37,073 nucleotides of DNA from Bacteroidales bacterium (GTDB lineage: Bacteria > Bacteroidota > Bacteroidia > Bacteroidales > Paludibacteraceae). The DNA is taken from contig JALFZG010000035.1 of NCBI GenBank assembly GCA_022784645.1, positions 1 to 37,073 of the forward strand, given 5' to 3'. The notes under the pieces are model-generated. The model saw only the letters and a program-made list of their open reading frames with translations. It ran no database searches and had not been told where the DNA came from. Each line of letters opens with the position of its first letter. Position 1 is the first letter of the stretch. Below are positions 1 through 6,985 of the stretch, in pieces. A program made the translations under genes and the position numbers.

Positions 1-58
1 GCTTGCAAGCGCGACCGCTGTGAAGGCCAGTGACCCAGTTACCATAAACTTTACCCAT
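1..58 (-). CDS. 5' end of an unidentified gene, cut by the window edge
   Basis: Minus-strand reading from ATG at 58 gives 19 residues, MGKVYGNWVTGLHSGRACK, before the window ends. A purine-rich stretch (GAGAGGGA) lies about 6 nt upstream. A good Bacteroidetes-type promoter on the same strand at 258-287 would give it a leader of about 190 nt, which contains 11-bp periodic repeats. I do not recognise the protein. The frame could also be chance, because only 19 codons are visible. Confidence 0.45.
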   Translation of the reverse strand, partial: MGKVYGNWVTGLHSGRACK

Positions 59-177
59 AATCAATCCCTCTCATGTCCACCTATGAAACAACTGCGGGGC
101 TCGGGGACGAGAGGGTTAGGATTTTACCCCGCAGGGGGTTAATAAAAAACCACTATTACACACGCGCTACACACGGA

Positions 178-221
178 TCGTGGAGGTAATGTGGAGCAAT
201 CGTGGTGATTTCGTGGAGAGA
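178..221. repeat. 11-bp periodic array, 4 units
   Basis: Four consecutive 11-mers share the core GTGG at the same position (TCGTGGAGGTA, ATGTGGAGCAA, TCGTGGTGATT, TCGTGGAGAGA). They lie in the putative leader of the minus-strand gene that starts at 58. The rest of 59-257 holds a short CCCC/GGGG palindrome with a 3-nt loop at 127-137 and no convincing gene. Confidence 0.6.
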
Positions 222-257
222 GGTTTTCTTTCCGGGGTCCTCATCTGATTGCGAGTG

Positions 258-287
258 CAAAATTACTGCTTTTTTTTGACATGGCAA
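258..287 (-). promoter_or_regulatory. Bacteroidetes-type promoter for the leftmost gene
   Basis: Reading the minus strand, TTG (287-285), 19 nt, then TAATTTTG (265-258) matches the Bacteroidetes -33/-7 consensus exactly. The only gene downstream on this strand is the partial one starting at 58. Confidence 0.65.
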
Positions 288-291
288 TGGG

Positions 292-335
292 TTGGTCCGG
301 ATTGCGTGCGCTATTGGTCCGGATTGCGTGCAAGT
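292..335. repeat. 22-bp tandem duplication
   Basis: Two adjacent 22-bp units share their first 18 bases (TTGGTCCGGATTGCGTGC). The period is twice 11 bp, as in the array at 3437-3524. It lies just upstream of the minus-strand promoter at 258-287. From 336 to 380 the sequence is A-rich with no visible gene. Confidence 0.75.
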
Positions 336-380
336 GCCCCCATGATTGGGCAAAGCAAGAAAAAAAAGTAGAAAAAAAAC

Positions 381-470
381 ACAAGGAGTAACCGGAGTAA
401 CTTAGGTAACCATTGCTGAATATGATAAATTTCTATTGCGGTTACCTAAGTTACTCCGGTTACTCCTTGT
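381..470. repeat. 90-bp hairpin element, copy 1 (31-bp perfect arms)
   Basis: Positions 381-411 and 440-470 are exact reverse complements (31 bp) around a 28-nt loop. Each arm is itself built from a repeated GGAGTAAC-like octamer. The loop contains GAATATGATA. A second copy with identical arms and loop length lies at 715-804. A-runs at 361-380 would read as a T-tract after the hairpin on the minus strand, so it could act as a terminator, although the stem is much longer than usual for that role. Confidence 0.9.
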
Positions 471-504
471 AAAAAAAAATTTTTTGTGGCTATATATATA
501 GGAG

Positions 505-549
505 TTAATATAATATAATATTAATTTTATTAATATTATATTATATTAA
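505..549. repeat. AT-only perfect inverted repeat, 21-bp arms with a 3-nt loop
   Basis: Positions 505-525 and 529-549 are exact reverse complements made only of A and T, separated by TTT. The element lies between the two 90-bp hairpins, nearer to copy 1. It would be prone to cruciform extrusion or easy melting. The stretch 550-714 is AT-rich and I see no gene in it. Confidence 0.9.
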
Positions 550-714
550 AACTTTTTTAGCATATTGATTTTTGCTGTTTATGTTATATTTTGTAGCCAA
601 AATTGCGGTATAATACAACGAAAAATCGTAAAAATACAGCACTTTGAGGGTCAATCGGAGGTAAAAAGGGTATTTTTGGGCGACAAAGAGAGAAATTGGG
701 GAAAATGAAAAAAC

Positions 715-804
715 ACAAGGAGTAACCGGAGTAACTTAGGTAACCGTTGTAGAATATGATATTTTTTGGTTGTGGTTACCTAAGTTACTCCGGTTACTCC
801 TTGT
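715..804. repeat. 90-bp hairpin element, copy 2
   Basis: The arms at 715-745 and 774-804 are identical to those of copy 1 at 381-470, again around a 28-nt loop with GAATATGATA at the same offset. The rest of the loop differs, so the arms and this decamer are the conserved parts. It begins 2 nt beyond the stop codon of the minus-strand gene at 807-1034, and T-rich sequence follows on that strand, so it could end that transcript. Confidence 0.9.
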
Positions 805-806
805 TT

Positions 807-1034
807 TTATTTTATGTATTTATCGAGTAGCGGTTCGAGTGCTTTGAAGGTAGCGTTTTCGCCATTCTTGCCTTTGATGATGGCTTTGTAATCGTCTTCT
901 TGGCATTTGGGATAGAAGATCTTGGCGAGTGCGGGACTGCCTCCCGATAGCAGTTCTTTGCGCAAGCAGTATCCAACGATTGTCTTTTCTGCAAAAGTAG
1001 ATAGGTCGGATGTGGAAGAGTATGTAAAATCCAT
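807..1034 (-). CDS. Small hypothetical protein (75 aa)
   Basis: I do not recognise this protein. It begins MDFTYSSTSDLSTFAEK and ends LEPLLDKYIK, is mixed-charge and soluble-looking, and has two Cys (C23 and C44) and no signal peptide. Support for a real gene comes from an exact Bacteroidetes promoter at 1049-1078, which leaves a very short or absent leader, and from the large hairpin that starts just past its stop. An overlapping frame (812-1078, 88 aa) starts inside the -33 element and is less likely. The compact Ser/Lys-rich sequence could also be the surviving C-terminal part of a longer protein whose 5' end was replaced. No homologue can be claimed from sight. Confidence 0.5.
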   Translation of the reverse strand: MDFTYSSTSDLSTFAEKTIVGYCLRKELLSGGSPALAKIFYPKCQEDDYKAIIKGKNGENATFKALEPLLDKYIK

Positions 1035-1048
1035 TCCGGAATCCGATG

Positions 1049-1078
1049 CAAAATTACTAAAAATGAAGTATCATGCAA
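1049..1078 (-). promoter_or_regulatory. Promoter of the 75-aa gene
   Basis: On the minus strand TTG (1078-1076), 19 nt, TAATTTTG (1056-1049). The -7 box ends 14 nt before the ATG at 1034, so transcripts would be leaderless or nearly so. Confidence 0.65.
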
Positions 1079-1256
1079 TAGTTGTGACGAAATCAGGAGG
1101 TTTGCATAAGTTTTTCTTTCCGAAAATCATGTAATTCTTTGGTAATCAATACGTGCAAATTCACAGCGAGTAGGTTTTTATTTTCGTCACACTGCGATAA
1201 CAGCAATCTTTTGCAACATTTCTTGCATTGTAATTTTACAAATACTATCAAATAAT

Positions 1257-1287
1257 TTGCACACTCCAAAAATTCTTCGTACCTTTG
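1257..1287 (+). promoter_or_regulatory. Promoter of the esterase gene
   Basis: TTG (1257-1259), 20 nt, TACCTTTG (1280-1287). The whole block from about 1252 is nearly identical to the promoter block at 5998-6039, including the spacer core CCAAAAATTCTTCGTA. The leader to the ATG at 1370 is about 75 nt. Positions 1079-1251 hold no evident gene. Confidence 0.75.
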
Positions 1288-1369
1288 CAGGCGGATTACC
1301 CCATTGATACTTGAAAAAAGTAAGTGATATAAACGTTATTGTGAAAGGTCAAACAAATAGATAATCAAA

Positions 1370-2179
1370 ATGAAAAAGTTTTTTTTGCTTTGCGCCATTG
1401 CAGTCTGCAACATGGTATCCGCACAAGAATATCAATTCGCTAACAACATCTCATACACAACCAAAACGGATAGCTACTCCAAAGAACGGTTGCTGCTTGA
1501 TGTATATTATACAGAAGATGCGCAAGACCTGCCTGTAGTCATATGGTTTCATGGTGGCGGATTGACATCGGGAGAGAAAGAAGTACCATATAAACTAAAG
1601 GGGAAAGACTGCGTGCTCGTAGGAGTGAACTATCGTTTGCTTCCTACCGTAACAATAGACCAAACGATAGATGATGCAGCCGAGGCGGTAGCGTGGGTCA
1701 TGAATCATATTGCAAGTTACGGAGGCAGCACAGAAAAGATTATCGTATCCGGACACTCAGCCGGAGGCTATTTGACGATGATGCTCGCCCTCGACAAGAA
1801 ATGGCTGGCGAGATATGGTAAAGATGCTAACGACATCCGTGCATACATTCCCTTCAGCGGACAAGCTATCAGCCATTTCTCATACCGCAAGATGCAGGGT
1901 ATCGATAACCTGCAGCCTACGATTGACGAATATGCCCCATTGTATTGGGTAAGAAAAGACTGTCCTCCCATGGTGCTGCTTGTGGGTGACCGGGAATTAG
2001 AACTCTTCGGACGCTATGAAGAAAACGCCTATCTGCAGAGAATGATGAAACTGGTAGGAAATACAACAACAACGCTCTACGAATTCGACGGACACGGCCA
2101 TGTGGGTATGATGGAACCTGGATATCATATTCTGGAATGGTGGGTGAGGAAAATCGACAATAAACCTTTTGAACCATAA
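1370..2179 (+). CDS. Secreted alpha/beta-hydrolase (esterase/lipase, HSL-like)
   Basis: Predicted serine esterase of 269 aa that hydrolyses small carboxylic esters. Substrate unknown; acetylated sugars are a common possibility in this family. Residues 1-18 form a typical signal peptide with cleavage after VSA, so it is exported. The oxyanion motif HGGG is at 61-64, the nucleophile elbow GHSAG at 128-132 (Ser130), the likely acid in VGDRE (Asp207) and the base in GHGH (His242 or His244). All catalytic parts are present and the length fits the family. It stands alone with its own promoter at 1257-1287. Its 3' end faces the minus-strand HAD gene across about 60 bp. Confidence 0.85.
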   Translation: MKKFFLLCAIAVCNMVSAQEYQFANNISYTTKTDSYSKERLLLDVYYTEDAQDLPVVIWFHGGGLTSGEKEVPYKLKGKDCVLVGVNYRLLPTVTIDQTIDDAAEAVAWVMNHIASYGGSTEKIIVSGHSAGGYLTMMLALDKKWLARYGKDANDIRAYIPFSGQAISHFSYRKMQGIDNLQPTIDEYAPLYWVRKDCPPMVLLVGDRELELFGRYEENAYLQRMMKLVGNTTTTLYEFDGHGHVGMMEPGYHILEWWVRKIDNKPFEP

Positions 2180-2239
2180 GGAAGCTGCAGGTTTATTCAA
2201 CATGCAGATACCACTATCCAGAATACACAAGCATCTGCC

Positions 2240-2899
2240 CTATGGCGCTACTTGAGAGAGCAGATCTGCTACTTCTCCATACGTGCGGTCATGCCAATCC
2301 GTCCACACCGTGTGGCAGAGCTGCCGAATGGATTCTGGCGGATTGCCGGTGGCGAGACCGATGGTATAAGCGCCCGAAGCCATTCCAGCTGCAAGGCCCG
2401 TAAACGCATCCTCAAACACCACGCATTCCTCCGGTTTCAAACCGAACACCTCCGCTCCCAAACGATAACATTGTGGGTCGGGTTTGGAGGCCGAGAAATC
2501 CTCTGCCGTGAGGATGCGGTCAAAGAGCGTTTGCAATTCGGGCAGTTGCTTATACACCTGCTCCATTTTCAGGGCATTGCTGCTCGTGATGATAGCACAT
2601 TTGACCCCATTTGCCCGTATATTCTGTATGAAATCAAGCGCTCCCGGGTAAAACGAATAGCGCATTCCAGCCTCAAAAACATCCAACCTCTGCTTCACGA
2701 TAGCCTGTTTCTCCGGCTCGGGGAAATAGGTAGCAAAGAGTTGAGTGAGGGTGGTTCCTTTGATGCGAAAAGCAAAATCAGGGATATTCGGCAGCATTTC
2801 GCAACCAATCTCCGCCCAAAAAGTAGTATATTGTCCCTCGGTATCGATGAGGGTGCCATCTAAGTCAAAGAGGGCTGCTCTGAACGTTCGTTTCATCAT
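2240..2899 (-). CDS. HAD-superfamily phosphatase (beta-phosphoglucomutase-like)
   Basis: A 219-aa HAD subfamily IA hydrolase. Motif I FDLDGT carries the nucleophile Asp12 and Asp14, motif II is the TSS near residue 106, motif III is Lys139 in SKPD, and motif IV VFEDA supplies Glu163 and Asp164. The cap lies between motifs I and II (about 16-80). Such enzymes dephosphorylate sugar phosphates or act as beta-phosphoglucomutases; which applies here cannot be read. Its ATG overlaps the TGA of the upstream YbaK gene by 4 bp (ATGA), so the two are probably translationally coupled. Confidence 0.85.
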   Translation of the reverse strand: MMKRTFRAALFDLDGTLIDTEGQYTTFWAEIGCEMLPNIPDFAFRIKGTTLTQLFATYFPEPEKQAIVKQRLDVFEAGMRYSFYPGALDFIQNIRANGVKCAIITSSNALKMEQVYKQLPELQTLFDRILTAEDFSASKPDPQCYRLGAEVFGLKPEECVVFEDAFTGLAAGMASGAYTIGLATGNPPESIRQLCHTVWTDWHDRTYGEVADLLSQVAP

Positions 2900-3426
2900 T
2901 CGTAGAGTTTCATATAGCGGTAGGTATTGCCTTTGATTTGGAGGTATTTCTCAAACATCTCACGGCTGATGACTACTGTGGCGCGACAGTCGTTGGGATG
3001 GAAAGAGAGCTTCTCGGCCTGCTGGAGGCAGTCGTCGAGGAAGAGGATCACATGTTGGTCGGTATCGTTGATGAGACCGAAAGGGGAGACGCTCCCGGGT
3101 TCGAGACCGAGGTAACGCATCATGCGTTCGGGCGAAGCGAAAGAGAGCTTGCCGGGGGAATTGAAACCTTGCGCCATCAGTTCGGCTTTGAGACGATGCT
3201 CGAGATCATGGATGTCGAGATCGTGGTCACAATGGAAGCACACGAGGTAATGCTGATTACCCTTGTGGTTACGGAGGAAAATGTTCTTGCAATGCACAGA
3301 ACCATCGTCTTTCCACCATTGTTTGGCCTCCTCAATGGTCTTGCCTTCTGGATGGTAATACACTTCGTAGTCAATGTGATGCTCGCGGAGGTAGGCGAGT
3401 ACTTTTTCTTCTCGATCGGAAATCAT
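2896..3426 (-). CDS. YbaK/ProX-type aminoacyl-tRNA deacylase
   Basis: A 176-aa single-domain protein of the YbaK/ProX editing family, which hydrolyses mischarged tRNA (typically Ala-tRNA-Pro or Cys-tRNA-Pro) in the cytoplasm. Family traits visible are the early YYHPEGKTIEEAK segment, KNIFLRNHKGNQHYLVC in the middle and GSVSPFGLIND towards the end, all typical of ProXp/PrdX proteins. Length is normal for the stand-alone form. It overlaps the HAD gene downstream by 4 bp. Its ATG lies 10 nt from a 4 x 22-bp repeat (3437-3524) that would form its 5' leader. No obvious promoter was found next to the start. Confidence 0.85.
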   Translation of the reverse strand: MISDREEKVLAYLREHHIDYEVYYHPEGKTIEEAKQWWKDDGSVHCKNIFLRNHKGNQHYLVCFHCDHDLDIHDLEHRLKAELMAQGFNSPGKLSFASPERMMRYLGLEPGSVSPFGLINDTDQHVILFLDDCLQQAEKLSFHPNDCRATVVISREMFEKYLQIKGNTYRYMKLYE

Positions 3427-3436
3427 AGATTGTAGA

Positions 3437-3524
3437 GATTGATTGGTGGCCGGAGGCCGATTGATTATTTGCCGGAGGCCGATTGATTGGTGGCTTTAGG
3501 CCGATTGATTGGTGGCTTGAGGCG
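3437..3524. repeat. 22-bp tandem repeat, 4 copies, in the YbaK leader
   Basis: Four 22-bp units occupy 3437-3458, 3459-3480, 3481-3502 and 3503-3524. Each starts GATTGATT. The first contains a GGCC/GGCC palindrome with a GGA loop, and the other units carry degraded versions of it. The period is twice 11 bp. The array begins 10 nt upstream of the YbaK start codon on the minus strand. Confidence 0.9.
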
Positions 3525-3543
3525 CTTATTCTCCGTTGGGAAG

Positions 3544-3725
3544 GGGGCACGTCTCACGTGCCCCAAATATTAACATAACAACTACTTTCACCAAGCACCC
3601 AGGACGCGCTCTCCCCTCCTAAGGGGGAGTCAGAGGGGGGCTTGAAACGCTGGAACGGCCTCCGGCCTTGGAACGCGCGAAGCGCTTGGAACGCCCCATC
3701 GGGGCTCTGGAACGGCCGCAGGCCT
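3544..3725. repeat. Triplet-loop hairpins, including an array with constant TGGAAC linkers
   Basis: At 3544-3564, arms GGGGCACGT and ACGTGCCCC flank a 3-nt loop. At 3651-3725, four units of 18, 18, 21 and 18 bp each begin TGGAAC and then contain a palindrome with a 3-nt loop: GGCC/GGCC, GCGC/GCGC, GCCCC/GGGGC, GGCC/GGCC. The stem sequence changes from unit to unit while the pairing and the linker stay. It lies just past the stop of the phosphatase gene, so it could sit in its 3' UTR. A separate CTCCCC/GGGGAG stem is at about 3610-3630. No gene is seen in 3525-3741. Confidence 0.85.
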
Positions 3726-3741
3726 TGGAATAATGTGATTG

Positions 3742-4212
3742 TTAGCGTTTGCTGATGAGGACTTGGCAGGCGGATGATACATCACGGAAGGTGGCTTCGA
3801 AATCGCCCGTATACCAAGGGTCGGCCACTTCGCGAGAAGAGCCACATAGCTCCATCAGCAGGCGGATCTTAGGCTGGGGTAGGGCTGCATCCGCATCGAG
3901 CAAGGAGGCAGGAAAGGTCCAACGCAAGGTGCGGAGGTTGCTTCTATCCATGAGGTAAATCTCATCGAAGCGATCGTAATCTGAGAGGGTAATCTGACGA
4001 GCCGAATGAGGCGTGATGGGTATGCCATGCGATGACAGACATCGCTTGGCAGGCGGGTAGATATCATTGCCAATCTCCTCGGTAGAGGTGGCGCATGAGT
4101 CGATCATGAAGTCCGAAGCCCTACCAGTTTCTTCGGCCATATGACGGAGCACCATCTCGGCCATCACCGAACGGCAGATATTGCCGTGGCAGACGAAGAG
4201 GATTCTTTTCAT
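3742..4212 (-). CDS. Low-molecular-weight protein tyrosine phosphatase
   Basis: A 156-aa LMW-PTP. The P-loop CHGNICRS (Cys8 to Ser15) has the C-X5-R signature with nucleophile Cys8 and Arg14. The general acid lies in ADPWYTGDF (Asp131), as expected near the C-terminus. Length is typical. In bacteria these cytoplasmic enzymes dephosphorylate tyrosine kinases of polysaccharide export or other phosphotyrosine proteins; no kinase is next to it here. Its start is 6 nt after the stop of the upstream thioesterase gene, so it is the last gene of a three-gene minus-strand operon (dehydrogenase, thioesterase, phosphatase). Confidence 0.9.
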   Translation of the reverse strand: MKRILFVCHGNICRSVMAEMVLRHMAEETGRASDFMIDSCATSTEEIGNDIYPPAKRCLSSHGIPITPHSARQITLSDYDRFDEIYLMDRSNLRTLRWTFPASLLDADAALPQPKIRLLMELCGSSREVADPWYTGDFEATFRDVSSACQVLISKR

Positions 4213-4218
4213 TTTGGG

Positions 4219-4602
4219 TTATTGAAGCTTGGCCATGAAGCGCTCGGAGCTAACGAGAAAGCGGGTGTGAGAGGCTTGAGCGAGGAGATTGCCGGAGGCA
4301 TCTTTAACCTCGATATGGAACGCATATTGGCGACCGTCAATGTTGAGCAGTTCGGCAGTCGAAAGCACTTCAGAGCCGGGAAGGCAAGCCTTGAGATGAT
4401 CGATAGCCATACGGGTGCCTACGGTGGTGTTGCCTTCAGTAAGTGCTCCCGGTTCATCGGCTGGGATGGCGGCAATCAGTTGGCAGGCGGTGTGTTCCAT
4501 CAGGGCCACTACAGCTGGGGTGGCATATACGGGCAAGAGACCACTACCCATCGTAGCTGCCGTTTCGTCAGCAGCTACGATATGTGATTCAGTAAAGATC
4601 AT
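4219..4602 (-). CDS. Hotdog-fold thioesterase, FlK-like
   Basis: A 127-aa single hotdog protein resembling the fluoroacetyl-CoA thioesterase family. The expected residues are in order: Thr28 in the ATP segment, Glu36 in ALMEHTA, and His69 in AIDHLKA after the conserved EGNTTVGT stretch. The biological substrate in gut-type bacteria is unknown, but acyl-CoA hydrolysis is the family reaction. It is the middle gene of an operon, 18 nt after the dehydrogenase stop and 6 nt before the phosphatase start. Confidence 0.8.
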   Translation of the reverse strand: MIFTESHIVAADETAATMGSGLLPVYATPAVVALMEHTACQLIAAIPADEPGALTEGNTTVGTRMAIDHLKACLPGSEVLSTAELLNIDGRQYAFHIEVKDASGNLLAQASHTRFLVSSERFMAKLQ

Positions 4603-4620
4603 ATTTTTTCAGAATGAATT

Positions 4621-5376
4621 TTATTTTCTTACAATAACGCTTCCGGAGCCTTGGTGGGTGGCGAGGATGAGCACTTCGGCTATCTGCACATGCTTAGGTG
4701 CTTGAGCCGCATAAAGGGCTACATCGGCAATATCATCTCCTGTGAGCGGGTCGATGCCTTGATACACTTTTTCTGCTCGGGCTTCATCGCCATGGAAACG
4801 CACCTTGCTGAAGTTCGTTTCTACCAATCCGGGCTTGAGATTGGTAACGCGTACAGCCGATTCGGCTACATCGATACGAAGGCCGTCAGAGATGGTCTTA
4901 ACGGCAGCCTTTGTAGCGCAATAGACGTTGCCGTTGGCATAAGCAGCATCACCAGCTACCGAACCGATATTGATGACATGACCTTCGTTTCGAGCCACCA
5001 TATCGGGTACAATCAGTCGGGTCATGGTGAGCAAACCTTTGATATTGGTGTCGATCATTGTGTTCCAATCTTCGGGATCGCCTTCGTATTCCTTGTCAAG
5101 CCCCAAGGCCAGACCGGCATTGTTGATGAGCACATCAATTCGTTTCCAATCGCCCTCAAGTGACTGTATAGCGGCTTCAGCAGCCTTGGCATCGCGCACG
5201 TCAAACGCGAGGGTGATAACGGCAGAACCTGCCGATTCGAGTTCGGCTTTCATGCTTGCCAACTTGGTGGTGTTTCGGCCGGTGATAATAAGGTTGTAAC
5301 CGCCCTGAGCAAATTTGCGGGCGCATGCTTCGCCAATGCCACTGGTGGCACCGGTAATGAGTACGTTCTTTTTCAT
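4621..5376 (-). CDS. Short-chain dehydrogenase/reductase (YdfG-like)
   Basis: A 251-aa classical SDR. The Rossmann motif TGATSGIG is at residues 8-15, NNAG at 85-88, and the catalytic Ser139, Tyr152 and Lys156 are in GSVAG and VYCATK. It most resembles NADP-dependent 3-hydroxy acid (serine/allo-threonine) dehydrogenases, but the substrate is inferred only from overall look. I start it at ATG 5376 (MKKNVLITG) because the glycine motif must sit close to the N-terminus; the open frame extends to 5433 without conserved sequence. First gene of the operon with the thioesterase and phosphatase. A TCGCGC/GCGCGA hairpin (5397-5412) and an 11-bp repeat array lie upstream. Confidence 0.88.
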   Translation of the reverse strand: MKKNVLITGATSGIGEACARKFAQGGYNLIITGRNTTKLASMKAELESAGSAVITLAFDVRDAKAAEAAIQSLEGDWKRIDVLINNAGLALGLDKEYEGDPEDWNTMIDTNIKGLLTMTRLIVPDMVARNEGHVINIGSVAGDAAYANGNVYCATKAAVKTISDGLRIDVAESAVRVTNLKPGLVETNFSKVRFHGDEARAEKVYQGIDPLTGDDIADVALYAAQAPKHVQIAEVLILATHQGSGSVIVRK

Positions 5377-5421
5377 TATTTTTGTATATTTAGGGTTCGC
5401 GCAAGGGCGCGAGTGATATGT

Positions 5422-5476
5422 CAATGCCTCCACAATGCCTCCTCAATGAGTCCTCAATGCCTCCTCAATGAGTCCT
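5422..5476. repeat. 11-bp tandem array, 5 units, in the SDR leader
   Basis: Five consecutive 11-mers based on CAATGCCTCCT alternate with CAATGAGTCCT. They start 46 nt upstream of the dehydrogenase start on the minus strand. The remainder of the 5377-6055 gap holds triplet-loop hairpins and two promoter-like blocks, with no convincing gene. Confidence 0.85.
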
Positions 5477-5598
5477 CATTTGGGTTCGCGAGAGTAATGC
5501 GTTTGCTGTGTCATCATTTTGCCCTACAAAAACCACGCCACATCGGGCAGGGGAGAGCAATTTTTGATTGATTGTTTGCGCTGGGTGCCAATTGATTG

Positions 5599-5756
5599 TC
5601 GAGCAGAGCTCGATTGGGGTGATCGTATCGCTGCTAAATGAACGATACGCGCCCCTATGGGGCGGCCGTGCGTCACACGCACGGCATATATTAACGCTCA
5701 ACAGAGACAAGCGGAGAAGTGGCTACAGAAATAATTTTGAGAATAGGCCTCCGGCC
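5599..5756. repeat. Cluster of triplet-loop palindromes
   Basis: Four perfect palindromes, each with exactly 3 nt between its arms: TCGAGC/GCTCGA (5599-5613), GCCCC/GGGGC (5651-5663), GCCGTGCGT/ACGCACGGC (5665-5685) and GGCC/GGCC (5746-5756). The third is followed by ATATTAACGCTCAA. A related block occurs in reverse orientation at 32203-32250, and ATATTAAC also follows the hairpin at 3544-3564. This indicates a dispersed repeat family. Another such palindrome, GAGC/GCTC, is at 5961-5971. Confidence 0.8.
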
Positions 5757-5824
5757 GTTGTTCATATATTTTGAAATTCTTTACCCCAAAAGTGTACGAC
5801 CTGCAAATTTTTCTGGCTAAAAAT

Positions 5825-5855
5825 TTGGCGGTGCCAAAAATTCTTCGTAACTTTC
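5825..5855 (+). promoter_or_regulatory. Degenerate copy of the downstream promoter
   Basis: TTG (5825-5827), 20 nt, TAACTTTC (5848-5855). It shares CCAAAAATTCTTCGTAACTT with the promoter at 6006-6036, but the last base of the -7 box is C instead of G. It is probably a decayed or weak duplicate. Confidence 0.4.
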
Positions 5856-6005
5856 ATTCCGCGAGGGAACAGCGTTACTTCGCATTCGGCACTTGGGTCG
5901 CAATGGCTGATACCGCTCCACTTAATCAGCGGGCGACCAAGGCCTCTGCTCTCCCCATTCGAGCATAGCTCTTTGGGGACCCCATACGAAAATATTGCAA
6001 ATAAT

Positions 6006-6036
6006 TTGCACAATCCAAAAATTCTTCGTAACTTTG
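6006..6036 (+). promoter_or_regulatory. Promoter of the RNA methyltransferase gene
   Basis: TTG (6006-6008), 20 nt, TAACTTTG (6029-6036), about 20 nt upstream of the ATG at 6056. The block 5998-6039 is almost the same as 1252-1290 in front of the esterase. Confidence 0.75.
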
Positions 6037-6055
6037 CAGCAAATTTGAATGAGGC

Positions 6056-6877
6056 ATGAAAATTTGTAGGATTCAGTCCTTGGAAGATCCGGGGATGGAG
6101 GTGTATGCAAAGCTGACCGAAGCGCAACTGGCCGATAATAAGCTCTCCGGACGAGGGCTGTTTATTGCAGAAAGCGGCAAAGTTATTCACGTGGCGCTCC
6201 AGGCCGGATACAGGCCGGTATCGCTTCTAACCGAAGCGAAGCATCTGCAAGGTTATGCGGCTGAAGTGCTGCACGAGATCGAGCAGTTGCCCGATACAGA
6301 AGACTTGCCCGTCTATGTAGGCGAACGAGAAGTGCTCAATGGCATTACCGGCTATCCGCTTACTCGTTCGGTTCTTTGCGCCATGGAGCGCAAGCCCCAT
6401 CCATCGCTCGAGGAAGTACTCCGAGAGGCCCATCGGGTAGTGGTGATACACGGGGTGGTAGATACGACGAATATTGGCGCAATCTTCCGTAGTGCAGCGG
6501 CTCTTGGGGTAGATGCTGTATTGCTAACTCCGGATAGTTGCGACCCCCTAAACCGCCGAGCAGTACGCGTTTCGATGGGAAATATCTTCCTCGTAAACTG
6601 GACTTGGATATCGGGCAACGTGAGTGCACAACTCCATGAATTGGGCTTCACCACAGCCGCCATGGCCTTATCTGACGACAGTATCCCGCTGGATGCACCC
6701 CAACTGAAAACCATCGACCGTTTGGCTCTCCTGATGGGTACGGAAGGCGATGGACTGCCTCACGAAGCCATTCAAGAAGCCGATTATGTGGTGCGTATCC
6801 CGATGCATAATGGGGTAGATTCGCTCAATGTAGCAGCCGCTTCTGCCGTGGCGTTTTGGGAATTAAGAAAGCGATAA
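6056..6877 (+). CDS. SPOUT-family RNA 2'-O-methyltransferase (TrmH/SpoU)
   Basis: A 273-aa S-adenosylmethionine-dependent methyltransferase acting on rRNA or tRNA ribose. The C-terminal half carries the three SpoU motifs: NIGAIFRSAAALG (motif 1, with the conserved Asn and Arg), MGTEGDGLP (motif 2) and IPMHNGVDSLNVAAASAV (motif 3), which together form the knotted SAM site. The N-terminal 100 residues look like the substrate-binding extension found in many TrmH/RlmB-type enzymes. The exact target base cannot be read. It has its own promoter with a very short leader. About 108 bp separate it from tcdA. Confidence 0.88.
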   Translation: MKICRIQSLEDPGMEVYAKLTEAQLADNKLSGRGLFIAESGKVIHVALQAGYRPVSLLTEAKHLQGYAAEVLHEIEQLPDTEDLPVYVGEREVLNGITGYPLTRSVLCAMERKPHPSLEEVLREAHRVVVIHGVVDTTNIGAIFRSAAALGVDAVLLTPDSCDPLNRRAVRVSMGNIFLVNWTWISGNVSAQLHELGFTTAAMALSDDSIPLDAPQLKTIDRLALLMGTEGDGLPHEAIQEADYVVRIPMHNGVDSLNVAAASAVAFWELRKR

Positions 6878-6985
6878 TACGACTCGAGCATGATGCAAGC
6901 TCATCGGAAAATGTTAGCTTTGCGCAAGCAAAAAATGGGTTTTATTAGAACCCACGTATATTATATTGTATAAGGTGTAGAAACG

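Noticed and set aside
156..353. 65-aa minus-strand frame
   Set aside because: It runs across a promoter and two 11/22-bp repeat arrays, so it is repeat sequence rather than a gene.
381..804. CRISPR array from the four 31-bp repeats
   Set aside because: The repeats alternate in orientation as hairpin arms, the spacing is 28, 244 and 28, and no cas genes are seen.
3630..3845. 71-aa frame through the TGGAAC hairpin array
   Set aside because: Although the array units are multiples of 3, the frame overlaps the phosphatase gene and has no start signal or family match.
5762..6190. 142-aa minus-strand frame over the methyltransferase promoter
   Set aside because: It covers two promoter blocks and the start of a real gene; its internal repeats come from the duplicated promoter sequence.
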